In this document: one piece after another, positions 61,669 to 64,000 of the stretch
Layout of the letters: the number at the start of each line of letters is the position of its first letter
Numbering within the stretch: position 1 is the first letter of the stretch
Assembly (NCBI GenBank): GCA_041392805.1
Contig: JAWKLJ010000001.1
Location: 3,286,001 to 3,350,000, forward strand
Direction of reading: 5' to 3'
Length of the DNA stretch: 64,000 nucleotides
DNA from: Saprospiraceae bacterium
Lineage (GTDB): Bacteria; Bacteroidota; Bacteroidia; Chitinophagales; Saprospiraceae
Program-made: the position numbers and the translations under genes
The notes under the pieces: model-generated
Databases searched by the model: none
What the model was told of the DNA's origin: nothing
The model's input: only the letters and a program-made list of their open reading frames with translations

Positions 61669-64000
61669 TTAACGTTTTTTGATGCGGATACCGCTCAGCA
61701 AAGCTTTTCCGCTTTTAGATTGAAAATCTACTTTAATGCCGTTCCCATCCTCTGCATTGACGGTGAAATCTAAGGTAAGGGCCCTCAAACTGCCATAATC
61801 TCTTTCTAGATTTACGTTGTGGACCACATCCTGCCCATTGATGGCGATGGTAAACTCGCGATCTTCGACTTTACTCTCGGAAGCATTGCCCCGGGTAAGG
61901 TTATACATATTATTCTGGCGATCCCGGGAAACCGGTTCCTGAAAACAGAGATTTAGGGTATACTGTCCATCGGGCACATCGAAGCGATAGCTGGTAAGGC
62001 CTTCAACAAAAGTTTGAAACAAAGGATCATTATCCGTGCCCAGAATATCCCGATCAATACCGGTTTTCACCTGTCTTTGTTGTACCGTATAAGGAGCGCC
62101 ACCCTCGTAGCCCCAGCCTCCAGCTGTATATTTCCGATCCGGCACCCACGTTATCTGGGTTTCCGGGTCGTAGAAGGAAACCTCCGCCCCGACATTGACG
62201 GCAAGTTCCTGGATCCCGGCGGCATTAAGCTGAAACGGAATGAGCGTATAGGCAATAGTGACTTGATCCGAATGTCCATTTGCATCGACCGCCCTCAACT
62301 CATTTTTACCGTTTCTAAAAGGTATGGCAAAAGTTGCCATGTGATCTTCCACCGTTTTTTGACCAAGTGATTTACCATTTAGCATCAATTCCACGCGCTT
62401 CTGGTTGGAAAAGACCTTTACCGACTCCGTCGCTATGCCGCTTCCGGCCGAATCTTCGACACCGGTACGTTTAGTATAATTGTGCGCAGCGATATAGACC
62501 ACCGGTTCCTTTAAAAAATAGGCGCGATACATTCCAGTAATATCTTTTTCCGTGCGATCGAAATTGACCAACCCTTTCTGATTTACCTGGGGAATGGCGT
62601 CGCCCCGCCGTTCCGAACCGAAATCGGCAAAATTCCAGGCTGCAAATCCTGCCAGAAAAGGTAAATCCATCATTTGTTCAAGATAGGAGGCGTGCATTAC
62701 GTACTGATAATCTTCCGAATAGTCATACGGTTTAGGCGTTTTGGCATGCAAGCGCGCATCCGTTCCGGGCCCGTATTCGGAAACGATCATAGGCCGGTTG
62801 GGATACCGCTCGTGCTGATCTTTCAAAAACGTGCTCAAATCCTCCATTTCCTGGTAATACCAGCCGAAATAGAGATTCCAGCCCACTACATCCGGAATAT
62901 CCGTTATCCCGGAATCATTATACTGGGTGCTATGGTGCAAGGCCATGACCGTAAACCGTTCCGGGGCCTCCGTTTTGGTCAGTTCCTCCAGTTTCCCGGC
63001 CAGATCGACTGTCGCGTTTATGACCCGCTTGCGGTCAGCTTCTGAGAGACTTCGGTTGTACTGAAACCCAAGAAATATCTCATTCATATATCCGTAGATG
63101 ATCAGCGAGGGATGGTTATACGTCTGCCGGATGTGTTCCCGCTGCATGTTCAGGCAGTTTTGGGCAAATTCCTCCGACTCCGAGATACCACTTACTACGG
63201 GAATCTCAGACCAGGCCAACAGACCAAGTTCATCACAGGTCCGGTAGACCTCCGGTGCCTGGGGATAATGTGCCGTACGGATAAAATTAAAACCCAGCTC
63301 TTTGATCTTTTTGTAGTCGTTGTAATGATAACTGTCCGGCAGGGCATTACCTAAACCTTCAAAATCCTGATGGCGATTGGCACCAATGAGTTTTAAAGGT
63401 TTGCCGTTCAGCCAAAAACGCCCTTCTTCATCAAATTTATACCATCTCAGTCCCAGGGGTACAACTATTTTATCTAAAATGGCTAGATCATCGGTATCTT
63501 CTTTCACCCGGGTAATCGTTTGGTAAAGATAGGGACGATCCGGGCTCCAGAGTTCCGGTGAAGTGATTTGCAGATTCTCCAGGGAAAAATCACTTTTACT
63601 ATTGGGTGCGAGAACGATTTTTGCCGTTTTTTCGGCAATGACCTTATTACTTTTGTCCAGGATCAGGACCTCAACAATGGCATTTTTGCGATTTCCCGTG
63701 TTATTTTCCACACGTCCCCGAAAGTTTACAGAAGCACTTTGTTCATTGACTATCGGAGTACTTACAAATATGCCATCGGAAGCATCATTGTCCAATTCAA
63801 AATGGACCGGTTCCGTAACGATCAGGCTTACATTGCGATAGATCCCACCGTAAAATGTGAAATCCGCATTCAGAGGCGGAATGTTATCATCGTGCTCATT
63901 ATTTACCCGCACCGTGATCGTATTTATCCCACCATATTTAAGGTCGGCAGACAGATCAAAACCAAACCCGGTATATCCTCCAATATGGCTTCCGATGAGC
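61669..64000 (-). CDS. GH2-family glycosidase (beta-galactosidase-like) with malectin-like domain, N-terminus cut by window edge
   Basis: At least 777 residues; the frame is open through base 64000, where it reads GGYTGFGFDLSADLKYGGIN, the end of the GH2 sugar-binding domain, so the start lies outside. An immunoglobulin-like domain and a TIM barrel follow. The general acid/base is the Glu in IIYGYMNEIFLGF and the nucleophile the Glu in PMIVSEYGPGTDA. Past the barrel there is an Ig-like domain (VKVFSNQKRVELMLNGKSLG) and a C-terminal malectin-like module (VNVGAEVSFYDPETQITW, YRFDVPDGQYTLNLCFQEPV). It would cleave beta-linked galactose, glucuronic acid or mannose; the exact sugar is open. Presumably exported, but the signal peptide is not in the window. 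Confidence 0.92.
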   Translation of the reverse strand, partial: LIGSHIGGYTGFGFDLSADLKYGGINTITVRVNNEHDDNIPPLNADFTFYGGIYRNVSLIVTEPVHFELDNDASDGIFVSTPIVNEQSASVNFRGRVENNTGNRKNAIVEVLILDKSNKVIAEKTAKIVLAPNSKSDFSLENLQITSPELWSPDRPYLYQTITRVKEDTDDLAILDKIVVPLGLRWYKFDEEGRFWLNGKPLKLIGANRHQDFEGLGNALPDSYHYNDYKKIKELGFNFIRTAHYPQAPEVYRTCDELGLLAWSEIPVVSGISESEEFAQNCLNMQREHIRQTYNHPSLIIYGYMNEIFLGFQYNRSLSEADRKRVINATVDLAGKLEELTKTEAPERFTVMALHHSTQYNDSGITDIPDVVGWNLYFGWYYQEMEDLSTFLKDQHERYPNRPMIVSEYGPGTDARLHAKTPKPYDYSEDYQYVMHASYLEQMMDLPFLAGFAAWNFADFGSERRGDAIPQVNQKGLVNFDRTEKDITGMYRAYFLKEPVVYIAAHNYTKRTGVEDSAGSGIATESVKVFSNQKRVELMLNGKSLGQKTVEDHMATFAIPFRNGKNELRAVDANGHSDQVTIAYTLIPFQLNAAGIQELAVNVGAEVSFYDPETQITWVPDRKYTAGGWGYEGGAPYTVQQRQVKTGIDRDILGTDNDPLFQTFVEGLTSYRFDVPDGQYTLNLCFQEPVSRDRQNNMYNLTRGNASESKVEDREFTIAINGQDVVHNVNLERDYGSLRALTLDFTVNAEDGNGIKVDFQSKSGKALLSGIRIKKR

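Overview
The window reads as chromosomal DNA of a Bacteroidota bacterium, most likely from the Saprospiria (Lewinella/Haliscomenobacter-like). This rests on a full-length SprA (type IX secretion translocon) directly downstream of ruvA, one secreted protein with a type A and one with a type B type-IX sorting domain, a PUR/DUF3276 protein, LytTR/LytS regulators, many short A/T-rich leaders without Shine-Dalgarno sequences, and promoters of the Bacteroidota type (TTG, 19-21 bp, TAnnTTTG). The species assignment is inference. No rRNA, tRNA, CRISPR array, insertion sequence or phage gene was seen.

Layout. 1-3905 (minus): cytochrome c/PQQ sugar dehydrogenase lipoprotein (cut by the window edge), CocE/NonD-type hydrolase, CYTH protein, small SDR. 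4033-7461 (plus): double-hotdog protein, exported RraA-like protein, Tat-exported enolase-superfamily enzyme. 7582-11170 (minus): operon of a four-helix membrane protein, a 4-hydroxybutyryl-CoA-dehydratase-like flavoprotein and a sodium:solute symporter. 11510-19702 (minus): sprA and ruvA. 19971-34299: mostly housekeeping and single genes (DUF4838 lipoprotein, MFS transporter, subtilase, GNAT, aspartoacylase-like protein, ABC exporter, radC, PUR protein, rnpA, aroQ, recQ). 34758-35726: arabinose-5-phosphate isomerase (KDO synthesis). 35938-40533 (minus): three tandem amidohydrolases, two of which lack the metal-binding HxH. 40914-49602 (plus): lipoprotein, LytS/LytTR two-component pair, DUF4212 + symporter, acetyl-CoA synthetase, glucarate dehydratase and HpcH/HpaI aldolase, readable as an acetate-use module followed by a glucarate-breakdown pair. 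50312-55273: tryptophanase, purple-acid-phosphatase-like protein, TMTC-like GT-C/TPR membrane protein. 55340-59992 (minus): 1550-residue surface protein with a cohesin-like domain, about 12 SprB-type repeats and a type B sorting domain. 60581-61301: two small membrane proteins. 61669-64000 (minus): GH2 glycosidase with a malectin-like domain, cut by the window edge.

Functionally the window combines a gliding/T9SS secretion locus and its substrates with sugar-acid, acetate and aromatic/amino-acid catabolism. Several intergenic regions carry elaborate repeats: an 11-bp minisatellite, a GC-rich nested palindrome in front of tryptophanase, long hairpins between convergent genes, and two dispersed short repeats. 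The most unusual items are the metal-ligand-poor amidohydrolase pair, the dehydratase-like operon, the exported RraA/enolase pair, and the structured element before tnaA. No clearly new defence or mobile system was recognised.
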